NCBI RefSeq assembly: GCF_007830515.1
Contig: NZ_VLKT01000003.1
Location: 62,001-126,000 of the forward strand
DNA: 64,000 bases
Direction: 5' to 3'
Source of the DNA: Mesorhizobium tianshanense
Lineage (GTDB): Bacteria > Pseudomonadota > Alphaproteobacteria > Rhizobiales > Rhizobiaceae
Under the pieces are notes generated by a model. It was not told where the DNA came from. It did not search any database and worked only from the letters and a program-made list of their open reading frames with translations. Positions 50,920 to 58,572 of the stretch are shown piece by piece (within the stretch, counting starts at the first letter, position 1; the number at the start of each line of letters is the position of its first letter). Both the position numbers and the translations under genes were made by a program.

Positions 50920-52320
50920 TTAACGTGCAACATCCGCCAAGAGGTCGAAGACGCGACCGGCATTGAGGATATTGTTCGGGTCGAAAGCTGCTTTCAAGCG
51001 CCGCATGGCGGCGATCTCGGCATCGCTACGCGCCAGGTGCAACCACTGCTTCTTGTCGAGACCGATGCCGTGCTCGGCCGAGACGCCACCACCGGCGGCG
51101 GCGACGCCGCGATAGACGATGTCATACGCCGCCGCCGGATCCACGGTGCGGACTTGATAGTGCAGATTGCCATCGCCGAGATGGCCGAAGGCATAGATGT
51201 CGGCGCTGCGGTCAACGGCCCGGATAGCGGCTTCCGCTTCGCGCAGGAAAGTCCCCATCTTCGCGAGCGGGATGCTAATGTCGACGCCGATCAGGCCCTT
51301 TATCGAAAACAGGAAGCGATTGGCGTCCTCCCGCACCGCCCACAGCGCGCGGAATTCGCGCGGCGACTGCGAGACGACCACGTCGTCGACCACGCCGTCT
51401 TCAACCGCCTGCATCAGCACCGCGGCAAAACGGTCGCCGTCGCGGTCGGGCTCGCTGCCCTGGATCTCGGCCAGCACATAGACGGGCGAGCCGACCGGCA
51501 GCGGCGCCGGCGCGTCCATGCCGGCAACCATGGCGCCGTAGAGCGGCGCGAGGTTCACTTCATAGGCCGAGAGCAGAGGCCCGAGCTTCTGCCTGAGTAG
51601 CCCGAGCAGCGCGATCGCCGCGTCGAGCGACGCAAGTGCGCAGAAGGCGTTGACCTCGGTGGCCGGTTTCGGGTGCAGCCGCAGGCAGGCGCGCGTGACG
51701 ACGCCGAGCGTTCCTTCGCTGCCGATGAAGAGCTGGTTGAGGTCATAGCCGGAATTGTCCTTGGGCAAGCCCTTGAGCGAGGTCAGGATGCTGCCGTCCG
51801 TGAGCACCGCCTCCAGCCCGAGCACCTGCGCGCGATACATGCCGTAGCGCAGCACGCGAATGCCGCCGGCATTGGTGGCGATATTGCCGCCGACGGTGGA
51901 TGTGCCGCGCGCGCCGATATCGACGCCGAACAGCAGGCCGGCAGCGTCTGCCGCGTCCTGCACCATCTGCAGCGGCGCGCCGGCCTCGGCGATGATCGTC
52001 GCCGCCTCGCGGTCGAGAGCCTCGATCGCCGTCATGCGCTCCAGCGACAGCACCGCTTCGCCGGGCTGGATGCGCGCCGCGCCCGCAAGCCCGGTACGGC
52101 CACCCTGGACGACGAGCCTCTGCCCGGCCTCGTTGCACACGCGCAATATATCCGACACTTCGCCGGCCGTGCGTGGACGCAGGACGATTGCCGGCGGCGC
52201 GCCGTCCTTGCCGTCGGGGTCTTCTTGATAGCGTGGTCCGGCCTCATCGGCCGAGACAATCGCGGATCTGTCCAGCCGTTTTTCCAGCCGCGACAGGAGT
52301 TCGGCAAATCTCTGGGACAT
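50920..52320 (-). CDS. FAD-linked D-2-hydroxyacid dehydrogenase (GlcD/D2HGDH-like)
   Basis: A 466-residue flavoprotein of the vanillyl-alcohol-oxidase-type FAD family. FAD-binding segment LVVQGGRTGLAGAARIQPGE and GARGTSTVGGNIATNAGG; C-terminal metal/substrate motifs FGHLGDGNLHYQV and SAEHGIGLDKK. It would oxidise a D-2-hydroxyacid to the 2-oxoacid, which the next enzyme can decarboxylate. ATG 52320 is used; TTG 52329 is also in frame. No strong ribosome-binding site precedes it, but a 44-codon ORF ends 5 bases upstream, so translation may be coupled. Confidence 0.9.
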   Translation of the reverse strand: MSQRFAELLSRLEKRLDRSAIVSADEAGPRYQEDPDGKDGAPPAIVLRPRTAGEVSDILRVCNEAGQRLVVQGGRTGLAGAARIQPGEAVLSLERMTAIEALDREAATIIAEAGAPLQMVQDAADAAGLLFGVDIGARGTSTVGGNIATNAGGIRVLRYGMYRAQVLGLEAVLTDGSILTSLKGLPKDNSGYDLNQLFIGSEGTLGVVTRACLRLHPKPATEVNAFCALASLDAAIALLGLLRQKLGPLLSAYEVNLAPLYGAMVAGMDAPAPLPVGSPVYVLAEIQGSEPDRDGDRFAAVLMQAVEDGVVDDVVVSQSPREFRALWAVREDANRFLFSIKGLIGVDISIPLAKMGTFLREAEAAIRAVDRSADIYAFGHLGDGNLHYQVRTVDPAAAYDIVYRGVAAAGGGVSAEHGIGLDKKQWLHLARSDAEIAAMRRLKAAFDPNNILNAGRVFDLLADVAR

Positions 52321-52325
52321 GTGGC

Positions 52326-52460
52326 TCAAGGACGTGAATGGGCCGGGCGCGTCGATGCGGCCGGAAGAGCGATGGGCGAGGGCTGCGGTCGGAGCCGATT
52401 TTCGCTGCCAAGCAAGCGTACCGAAAACCCGCCGAAAATGCAGCCGGTTGTCTTCGCCAT
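52326..52460 (-). CDS. Small leader ORF, 44 aa
   Basis: ATG 52460 is preceded by AGGAGCTGCAC, a good ribosome-binding site, and by a promoter whose predicted start is about 16 bases upstream. The frame runs 44 codons (MAKTTGCIFGGFSVRLLGSE and then a Pro/Arg-rich tail) and stops 5 bases before the dehydrogenase ATG. The product matches no family I know. Its place and signals suggest a translated leader that delivers ribosomes to the dehydrogenase gene, or a real small protein. I see no attenuator hairpin. Confidence 0.45.
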   Translation of the reverse strand: MAKTTGCIFGGFSVRLLGSENRLRPQPSPIALPAASTRPAHSRP

Positions 52461-52482
52461 GTGCAGCTCCTGTAACAGGCCG

Positions 52483-52510
52483 ACCATAGGGACGGGCTGC
52501 TATTTGTCAA
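52483..52510 (-). promoter_or_regulatory. Promoter for the dehydrogenase/oxidoreductase operon
   Basis: On the minus strand TTGACA (52510-52505) and TATGGT (52488-52483) are separated by 16 bases. The -35 box lies 2 bases beyond the stop codon of the VWA gene, so this promoter separates the two minus-strand operons. Transcription would start near 52476. Confidence 0.6.
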
Positions 52511-52512
52511 AC

Positions 52513-53766
52513 CTATATGGGAGTTGGCATTGAATGACTCGGCGCCTCGGCGTCGGCGCGAATCAGCTTGATGTCGGCTCCCGCCGCCCAGGCGCCGATA
52601 TCTTCCCGGCGCAATGCCGCCGCCATCATGTCCGGAAACAGATCCGGCGTGCAGGCGAAGACCGGAATGCCAAGCGCGGCGACCGAACCTGCCATCGCCG
52701 GATCATAGCCGGGCCGGCCTTGATCGGTCAGCGCCAGAAGCACGACGACATTGACGCCGGATCGAACCAGCGCCGCCAGCCGCCGCAGCAGTTCCTGGCC
52801 ATTGCCGCCTTCGTAGAGGTCGGTGATCAGCACCAGATGCGACTTGGTTGGCCGCTCGATACGGTCGGCGCAATAGGCGACGGCCTGGTTGATGTCGGTG
52901 CCGCCGCCAAGCTGCACGCCGAACAGCACTTCGACTGGATCGCTGAGTTCCTCGGTAAGGTCGACGATGGCCGTATCGAAACAGACGAGCTTGGTGCGCA
53001 CAACCGGCAGCGAGGCCATGACCGCTGCGAAGATCGAGGCGTAGATGACCGAGCTTGCCATCGAGCCGGACTGGTCGACGCAGAGAACGACTTCGTCAAG
53101 ATCGACCAGCCGGCGCTGCTTGCGCATGAAACCAACCAGCTTCTCCGGCACGATGGTCTTGTGCTCGGGCTGGTAGTGGCGAAGGTTCGCCGAGATGGTG
53201 CGCTGCCAGTCGATATCGCGTGAACGCGGGCGGTTGGTGCGCCTCGACCGGTCGAGCGCGCCGCGTATCGCCTCGGCGGTCTTCTGCTCCAGCCTTTGCA
53301 TCAGCTTGGCTACGATATCGGCGATGATCGTGCGGGCGATGTCCATGGTCTTGGCCGGCATGACCGAGCGCAGCGAAATCAGGTCGGCAACGAGGTTGAC
53401 GTCCGCCTCGATCGCCCTCAGGAATTCCGGCTCCATCAGCATCTGCTTCAGGTCCAGCCGTTCGAAAGCGTCCTTCTGGACGATCTGGACGACCTGCGCG
53501 GGAAAGAAGGAGCGAATGTCGCCCATCCATTGTGCAACGCGCGGCGCCGATCGGCCGAGTCCGCCGCGCCGCTTGCGCGGATCGGCAGCGGCGGCGTTGG
53601 TGCCGTCGCCGTAAAGAGCGTCGAGTGCCGCCGAAAGCCGTTTGTCGTCGCTGGAAAGTTCTGCAGAGGTCTCGTCATCGGCGCCGATCGCCAACCGCCA
53701 GCGCCGCTCCCTTCCGCCATCGGCAGTGAGCGGGCCGGGCTCGTTCATTTCGCCCTCGTCATCCAT
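52513..53766 (-). CDS. VWA domain protein of a MoxR-type system
   Basis: A 417-residue protein with a C-terminal von Willebrand A domain. The MIDAS is complete: D231-x-S233-x-S235 in CVDQSGSMAS, T290 in GGGTDIN and D316 in LITDLYEGG. The N-terminal 220 residues are helical and include a probable partner-binding region (FFPAQVVQIVQKDAFERLDL). VWA proteins act with MoxR ATPases as substrate adaptors, as in chelatases and CbbQ/CbbO. GGAGGAGACGGCA before ATG 53766 is a strong ribosome-binding site inside the end of DUF5682, overlapping it by 8 bases. No signal peptide, so cytoplasmic. Confidence 0.9.
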   Translation of the reverse strand: MDDEGEMNEPGPLTADGGRERRWRLAIGADDETSAELSSDDKRLSAALDALYGDGTNAAAADPRKRRGGLGRSAPRVAQWMGDIRSFFPAQVVQIVQKDAFERLDLKQMLMEPEFLRAIEADVNLVADLISLRSVMPAKTMDIARTIIADIVAKLMQRLEQKTAEAIRGALDRSRRTNRPRSRDIDWQRTISANLRHYQPEHKTIVPEKLVGFMRKQRRLVDLDEVVLCVDQSGSMASSVIYASIFAAVMASLPVVRTKLVCFDTAIVDLTEELSDPVEVLFGVQLGGGTDINQAVAYCADRIERPTKSHLVLITDLYEGGNGQELLRRLAALVRSGVNVVVLLALTDQGRPGYDPAMAGSVAALGIPVFACTPDLFPDMMAAALRREDIGAWAAGADIKLIRADAEAPSHSMPTPI

Positions 53767-56026
53767 TGCCGTCTCCTCCGGTGAGCAACGGTCCAAGCAG
53801 CTCAAGGTGTCGGCGCCATGCCTCGCCGCCATCCGGCGTCGGCGTCAGGCCAGCCGGCAAGCGCGCGGCACGTCCGAGGACTGCTTCGATCAACCGGCGG
53901 CGCTCCATGCTGTCCAGATTGGAAAAGACGCGGCGCAGCAGCGGCAGATGCGCGATGAAAGCATCTTCGTCGAGAGATTTGAGCCACGCATCGACTGCAC
54001 CACGTAGACCCTCGTCATAGATCAGCCGTTGACCGGCTGTGCTGAAGAAGCCCTCGAAGAACCCTGCCGCCTCGGCGACCGGCGTGCCTGGCGACAGGCG
54101 TCGCCCGAGCAACCCGGCTGCGGCTTCGGCGGGCAGGCGGCCGGCCTCGTAGAGCAGGTGCGCGGCGCATCCGGCCAGCAGTGCCGTCGACCGCGACCCT
54201 TCCAGCACGGCAGTCAACCCGTTGTGCCATCCGTTCAGCACGTCTTCCCCGGGCTCGACCAACCTGATCGCCTCGTCGGCCTTGCGCATCGCGCCAACCA
54301 GCGTCGCGGCGGCCTGCTCATCCAGATCGCGTGCAGCATAGGGAAGCGCGATCGCACCTTCGACGATCAGCCTCTCCATGAGGCTGGACAGCCGGTTCGT
54401 CTCCGTTTTGCGGGCCTCGCCGTAGCGGATGATGCCGGCGAGCGGCGGCACCGAGGCCAGGATCTCCAGGCATTCGCTGCTGCGCGCCGCCCGCGCCTCC
54501 AATGCCGCGAGCCCGGCCGTCGACGCTTCCGGCAGGCCTGCCGTGATGGCGCCCTGGACCAGTGCAGCAAGCGCGTCGAGGGTCGCCGCCGCTTCGATCA
54601 TCTGGATCAGGCGGCCGTTGGCAGCTTTTTCGATGGTCGGCCCATAAATCAGGTTCTCGACCAGGCGAACGGCGTATTCTGGCTCCCAGGCCAGGGTCCA
54701 CCGCTCACGAAAGGTGCCTCGGCTGCGACCGGCGTCCGTCAACTTGCCCCAATACACACCGAGCACGTTCAGCCGATGCAGCAGTGTCGAGCGAAACAGC
54801 CCGCTGTCGCTTCGCAAATCGACGGATAGCTCTCGCTCCAGCGCCTCAGGCTTCAGCCGCGCTGCCTTCTGGTAGCGCTGCAGATCTTCGATAAGGGGCG
54901 CCAGCGGCGTGTCGGGTGGGATTTCGCCGACGTCCGCACCCAGAAGGAGCTCTGCCTCGACCAGAGCCCACAGCAACGCTTCGCCATTGAACAGGGCCGC
55001 AATCGCAGCGTCGCGCAATTCCTCAAAACCAGGTTTCGGCCGCTCGCGAATTGCGGCGAGCGTGCGGGCGAGCCGCTCCGCTTCGATCAGCGAAGCGGTC
55101 GAGACCAGGTGGCCCTTCACCCGCAGCACCGCCGCGATCATCGCAAGCCACAGGGTTGCTGCATCGCGCCGGCCGCGCGTGCGCCAGAGATGCTTGCACC
55201 ATCCGGGTGCGACGACGCCCGCGCCATAGCCATAGCCCAGCGCCAGGCGCGGCCCCGTCCACGGTGCCCATGTCATCGTGCTCTTGCGCCGGGCAATTCG
55301 CTTGATCAGGGCCTGATCGTTTTTCTGCGTGTGGGCGGCCTGCAAGGCCGGCACATGCCATGCCCCGCAGACGACGGCGATCGGGCCGTCGAACTCCTTG
55401 CGTGCCGCAGCGATTTCGAGCCGCATATGCGCCTCGCGTTTAGCTTCGAACTCAGCGATCGGGTCCTCGCCGTCTCGCAGTGTCGTCATGGCATCGGCGA
55501 CGGCGGCGAATATAGGGCCTGGTTCCGGGTTCTGCTCGATGATGTCCGACCACCAGCTTTCGCCGTCCTCATAGCCAGCGGCCTGCGCCAGCTTGCCGAT
55601 CGGATCGCGCCGATACGAATCCGCCTCGCCGTCCGCGCCGGCTTTTTCCGCAGGCTCGGCCTTGTCGGCATCGCCCGTCTTGTCCGCGCCGTCGACCGCC
55701 GCCGTGAACCGCGCCGCTGACGGCAGGTCGATGAACCGCAAGGCCGCCTTGTGGTCCACCGCCCACAGCGCCGCCTGGTATTCGGGCGAGAACTCGGCGA
55801 AGGGCCAGAAGCTTGTCGAAGCCGGGTCGTCGTCGGGATAGCAAAGCAGCGCCACCGGCGGCTGCATCTCGGGGCGCGCCAGCAACGGCAGCAGCGCGGA
55901 CGCGTCGCTCGGCCCCTCGATCAGCACGGCGACCGGCTGCAAGTCCTGCAGCGCCTGCACCAGGCTGTCGGCGGAACCCGGCCCGTGATGGCGTATGCCG
56001 AAATAGGCGACGTCGCTGTGCCCCAT
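53759..56026 (-). CDS. DUF5682 family protein
   Basis: A 755-residue protein that I assign to DUF5682 from its N-terminus and its neighbours. Residues 8-40 read YFGIRHHGPGSADSLVQALQ and VAVLIEGPSD; residues 194-228 read EAKREAHMRLEIAAARKEF and AVVCGAWHVPAL. The pair of His motifs (HHGPGS and GAWHVPAL) with the Glu and Arg between resembles TraB/TIKI/EreA-type metal-dependent hydrolases; this is my inference. A charged Ala/Asp/Lys-rich insert lies at 110-140, and the last 500 residues are helical with no known motif. It starts 6 bases after the MoxR stop. Confidence 0.82.
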   Translation of the reverse strand: MGHSDVAYFGIRHHGPGSADSLVQALQDLQPVAVLIEGPSDASALLPLLARPEMQPPVALLCYPDDDPASTSFWPFAEFSPEYQAALWAVDHKAALRFIDLPSAARFTAAVDGADKTGDADKAEPAEKAGADGEADSYRRDPIGKLAQAAGYEDGESWWSDIIEQNPEPGPIFAAVADAMTTLRDGEDPIAEFEAKREAHMRLEIAAARKEFDGPIAVVCGAWHVPALQAAHTQKNDQALIKRIARRKSTMTWAPWTGPRLALGYGYGAGVVAPGWCKHLWRTRGRRDAATLWLAMIAAVLRVKGHLVSTASLIEAERLARTLAAIRERPKPGFEELRDAAIAALFNGEALLWALVEAELLLGADVGEIPPDTPLAPLIEDLQRYQKAARLKPEALERELSVDLRSDSGLFRSTLLHRLNVLGVYWGKLTDAGRSRGTFRERWTLAWEPEYAVRLVENLIYGPTIEKAANGRLIQMIEAAATLDALAALVQGAITAGLPEASTAGLAALEARAARSSECLEILASVPPLAGIIRYGEARKTETNRLSSLMERLIVEGAIALPYAARDLDEQAAATLVGAMRKADEAIRLVEPGEDVLNGWHNGLTAVLEGSRSTALLAGCAAHLLYEAGRLPAEAAAGLLGRRLSPGTPVAEAAGFFEGFFSTAGQRLIYDEGLRGAVDAWLKSLDEDAFIAHLPLLRRVFSNLDSMERRRLIEAVLGRAARLPAGLTPTPDGGEAWRRHLELLGPLLTGGDGNG

Positions 56027-56032
56027 GGCGCG

Positions 56033-57136
56033 TCAGATCGCTGCGTTCAGCGCCGCATAGTAGCCGGCATAATCAGGCCGCTTCTTGAGCACTGTTTCCA
56101 GATATTCCTCCAGCACTGCCTTGTCCTGGACCGGGTCTTTCACGATCGCACCGACAAGACTGGCGGCGAGACCTTCTGCGCCGAGCTTGCCGCTGTCGAA
56201 CCATGCCGCCTGGCTCAGGCCGCCAACCATCGTGGCGATCGCCTCTGCTGTCGACAGCGAGCCCGAAGGTGTCTTCAGCGTCACCTTGCCGTCGGCGGTC
56301 GCACCGGACCGCAGTTCGCGGAAGATGGTCAGCACGCGAGCGATCTCCTCGCCGACATTTTTCGGCACCGGCAGGTCGAGCCCGCCGGCCATCTCATCGA
56401 CCCGTTTGGAGACGATCGCCACCTCTTCCGCCATGTCTTCCGGCAATGGCAGCACCACGACATTGAAGCGACGCTTGAGCGCCGAGGAAAGCTCATTCAC
56501 GCCCTTGTCCCGGTTGTTTGCCGTGGCGATTATGTTGAAGCCGCGCTGGGCATAGATCGATGTGTTCAACTCCGGGATCGGCATCATCTTTTCGGAAAGC
56601 ACGGTGATCAGCGTGTCCTGCACGTCCGAGCCCATACGCGTCAGTTCCTCGAGCCGGCAGAGCTTGCCGGTCTGCATGGCGCGGTAGAGTGGCGTCGGCA
56701 CCAATGCTTCCTGGCTCGGGCCCTTTGCCAGAAGTTGCGCATAGTTCCAGCCATAGCGGATCTGGTTCTCATCGGTGCCGGCCGTGCACTGCACGATCAG
56801 CGTCGAGTCGCCCATGATGGCGGCGGCGAGATGTTCAGACACCCAGGACTTGGCCGTTCCGGGAACGCCCAGCAGCAACAGCGCGCGGTCGGTGGCGAGC
56901 GTCGCCACCGCGCTTTCCACCAACCGGCGGCGACCGACATATTTCGGCGTTATCAGGGTGCCGTCACTGGCCTTCCCGCCCAGCAGATAGGTCAGCACAG
57001 CCTGCGGCGAGAGGCTCCAGCCGGCAGGCTTTTGCCTGTCGTCACCGCGCGCCAGCGCCTGCAATTCAGAGGCATAGGCCTGCTCGACCGGGAGGCGAAT
57101 GGCTGCGTTCATTTTGCTGTTCTCCGGATTGGTCAT
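56033..57136 (-). CDS. MoxR-type AAA+ ATPase
   Basis: A 367-residue AAA+ ATPase. Walker A is LLGVPGTAKSWVSEHLA (GVPGTAKS at 90-97). The Walker B position reads KLCRLEELTR, with Glu-Glu at 163-164 instead of Asp-Glu. Sensor 1 is NIIATANNRD and an arginine-finger segment is SSALKRRFN. MoxR-type hexamers remodel partner proteins, often through a VWA partner like the one encoded two genes on. ATG 57136 overlaps the DUF5691 stop (ATGA); the longer upstream frame has no family resemblance. Confidence 0.93.
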   Translation of the reverse strand: MTNPENSKMNAAIRLPVEQAYASELQALARGDDRQKPAGWSLSPQAVLTYLLGGKASDGTLITPKYVGRRRLVESAVATLATDRALLLLGVPGTAKSWVSEHLAAAIMGDSTLIVQCTAGTDENQIRYGWNYAQLLAKGPSQEALVPTPLYRAMQTGKLCRLEELTRMGSDVQDTLITVLSEKMMPIPELNTSIYAQRGFNIIATANNRDKGVNELSSALKRRFNVVVLPLPEDMAEEVAIVSKRVDEMAGGLDLPVPKNVGEEIARVLTIFRELRSGATADGKVTLKTPSGSLSTAEAIATMVGGLSQAAWFDSGKLGAEGLAASLVGAIVKDPVQDKAVLEEYLETVLKKRPDYAGYYAALNAAI

Positions 57137-58572
57137 GTGTTGGTTCCAGGCCCCGCCAGTGATGCGTTGAGACGTAGAAACCCGAGCGAAGGAGCCGCCG
57201 GGGGCATACCGGCCGCAATAATATCCTCGATCAATTTTTCCGCCGTCGCCGCGGTGGCGAGAAAGCCCATCGTTTCCAGCATTTCGTCGACGCCGCGCTT
57301 CGCGGCGTCGTCGTTTCCCGCAACAGCGGAACGCAACGCCAGCAGGGTCTGGCCGTTCGTTAGGTCGCCCCATTCCAACCAACTTGCCTCAATGCCTTCG
57401 GCAAGGTTGAGAGCACCAAGATATTTGGAGTCTTTCAGGATCAGCCTGATGAGGACACGCTTTCTGCGGCTGTCCAGACGCGGCATGAGGTGCAACACGA
57501 GCAGCGCTGGTTTGCCGCCGTCGGCGACAAGTGCGTCTGCCATATTCGTCACCGCAGCGTCGCTCCCCGAAGCGGCGACCATTCGTGCGATCAGGATGTC
57601 CGCATCGTTGTCGGCACCGAATTGCCAAGCCCCTATGAATTGAGGTTCGCTAGCACCGAACCGTGCGGCAAGATCGACCAGATTGCAGGTCTCGAACAGC
57701 TCGGCGCGACGTTTTTCCTGCGCCGGCGATTTCAATTTCGCCGGCGTGTAGATGCTGCGGCGGCGGATGAAGCCGGATTTGCCTTCGCTGATGAAGGCGG
57801 CGAGTTCGACTGCGGGATCGTCCGCCCCGCCTTCGCTTGAGTGGCCGTGCTCGCCCAGCCTTGCCAGCAGCCGGTCGGCCAAGTCCTGCACCTTGCCGGA
57901 ACGGTCGGTGGCCAGGCTTTTCAGGAACGGCGCGTCCTCGGTACTGAGGCCGAAGCGCATGAGTTCGATGAGCGCAAGCCTGACCTCGGCGGGCTCGCCC
58001 GATGCCTTGGCCTCGATCAGCATTCGAGCCGAAGCCGGTTCAGTACGGCGCATGTCCGCCAGCGCGATGCGTCGCGCGGCGGGATAGAACTCGTCCCAAT
58101 TTTCCGCAGTCAGTTTCTCTTGCGGGGCATGCCTCTCCCCGTCCACGCTTGCTTGCCAGTCGATCCAGGGAGCGTAGACGTCCGGACTGCTCTGATCCGA
58201 CGCGGCGGGCATCCAGTCCATGGGATGAAGCACAAAGCCGCGGCTGGCGACAAGCGTCGCCACGCGCGTCTTGCGCCTCGCATCGACGGCGTGTTTCAGA
58301 GCGGTTCTCAACAACGGCCGCAATCGCTCCGGCAGCATCGGGAGCGCAAGCCTGGGCAGCGGCGGCCGGCGTTTGAGTGTCTTCGGCGCCGCAGGCCGCA
58401 GGGCGACGTCGAGGGCTTGTGCGGCGATTGCCAGCAGCCGGCGCTCCTGCTCGTCGGGACTTGCACCGCCGGCGATTGCCTTCCAGGCGGTCGGAGCCAG
58501 ATCGAAAGTGGCTCCGCCAGTGATCCAGCAATCGCGCATTGTCGCCAGGCCTGTTTGCTCGCCCTCGTTCAC
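57133..58572 (-). CDS. DUF5691 family protein
   Basis: A 479-residue protein I place in DUF5691 from its neighbours and pattern: WITGGATFDLAPTAWKAIAG at the N-terminus, GFVLHPMDWMPAASD (about 112-126) and repeated helical segments after 200 (AEVRLALIELMRFGLSTEDA, RSGKVQDLADRLLARLGE) that look HEAT-like. Function unknown; a scaffold or adaptor role is likely for a helical-repeat protein. It starts with GTG at 58572, overlapping the SWIM gene stop (GTGA), and ends in the MoxR start. Confidence 0.78.
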   Translation of the reverse strand: MNEGEQTGLATMRDCWITGGATFDLAPTAWKAIAGGASPDEQERRLLAIAAQALDVALRPAAPKTLKRRPPLPRLALPMLPERLRPLLRTALKHAVDARRKTRVATLVASRGFVLHPMDWMPAASDQSSPDVYAPWIDWQASVDGERHAPQEKLTAENWDEFYPAARRIALADMRRTEPASARMLIEAKASGEPAEVRLALIELMRFGLSTEDAPFLKSLATDRSGKVQDLADRLLARLGEHGHSSEGGADDPAVELAAFISEGKSGFIRRRSIYTPAKLKSPAQEKRRAELFETCNLVDLAARFGASEPQFIGAWQFGADNDADILIARMVAASGSDAAVTNMADALVADGGKPALLVLHLMPRLDSRRKRVLIRLILKDSKYLGALNLAEGIEASWLEWGDLTNGQTLLALRSAVAGNDDAAKRGVDEMLETMGFLATAATAEKLIEDIIAAGMPPAAPSLGFLRLNASLAGPGTNT

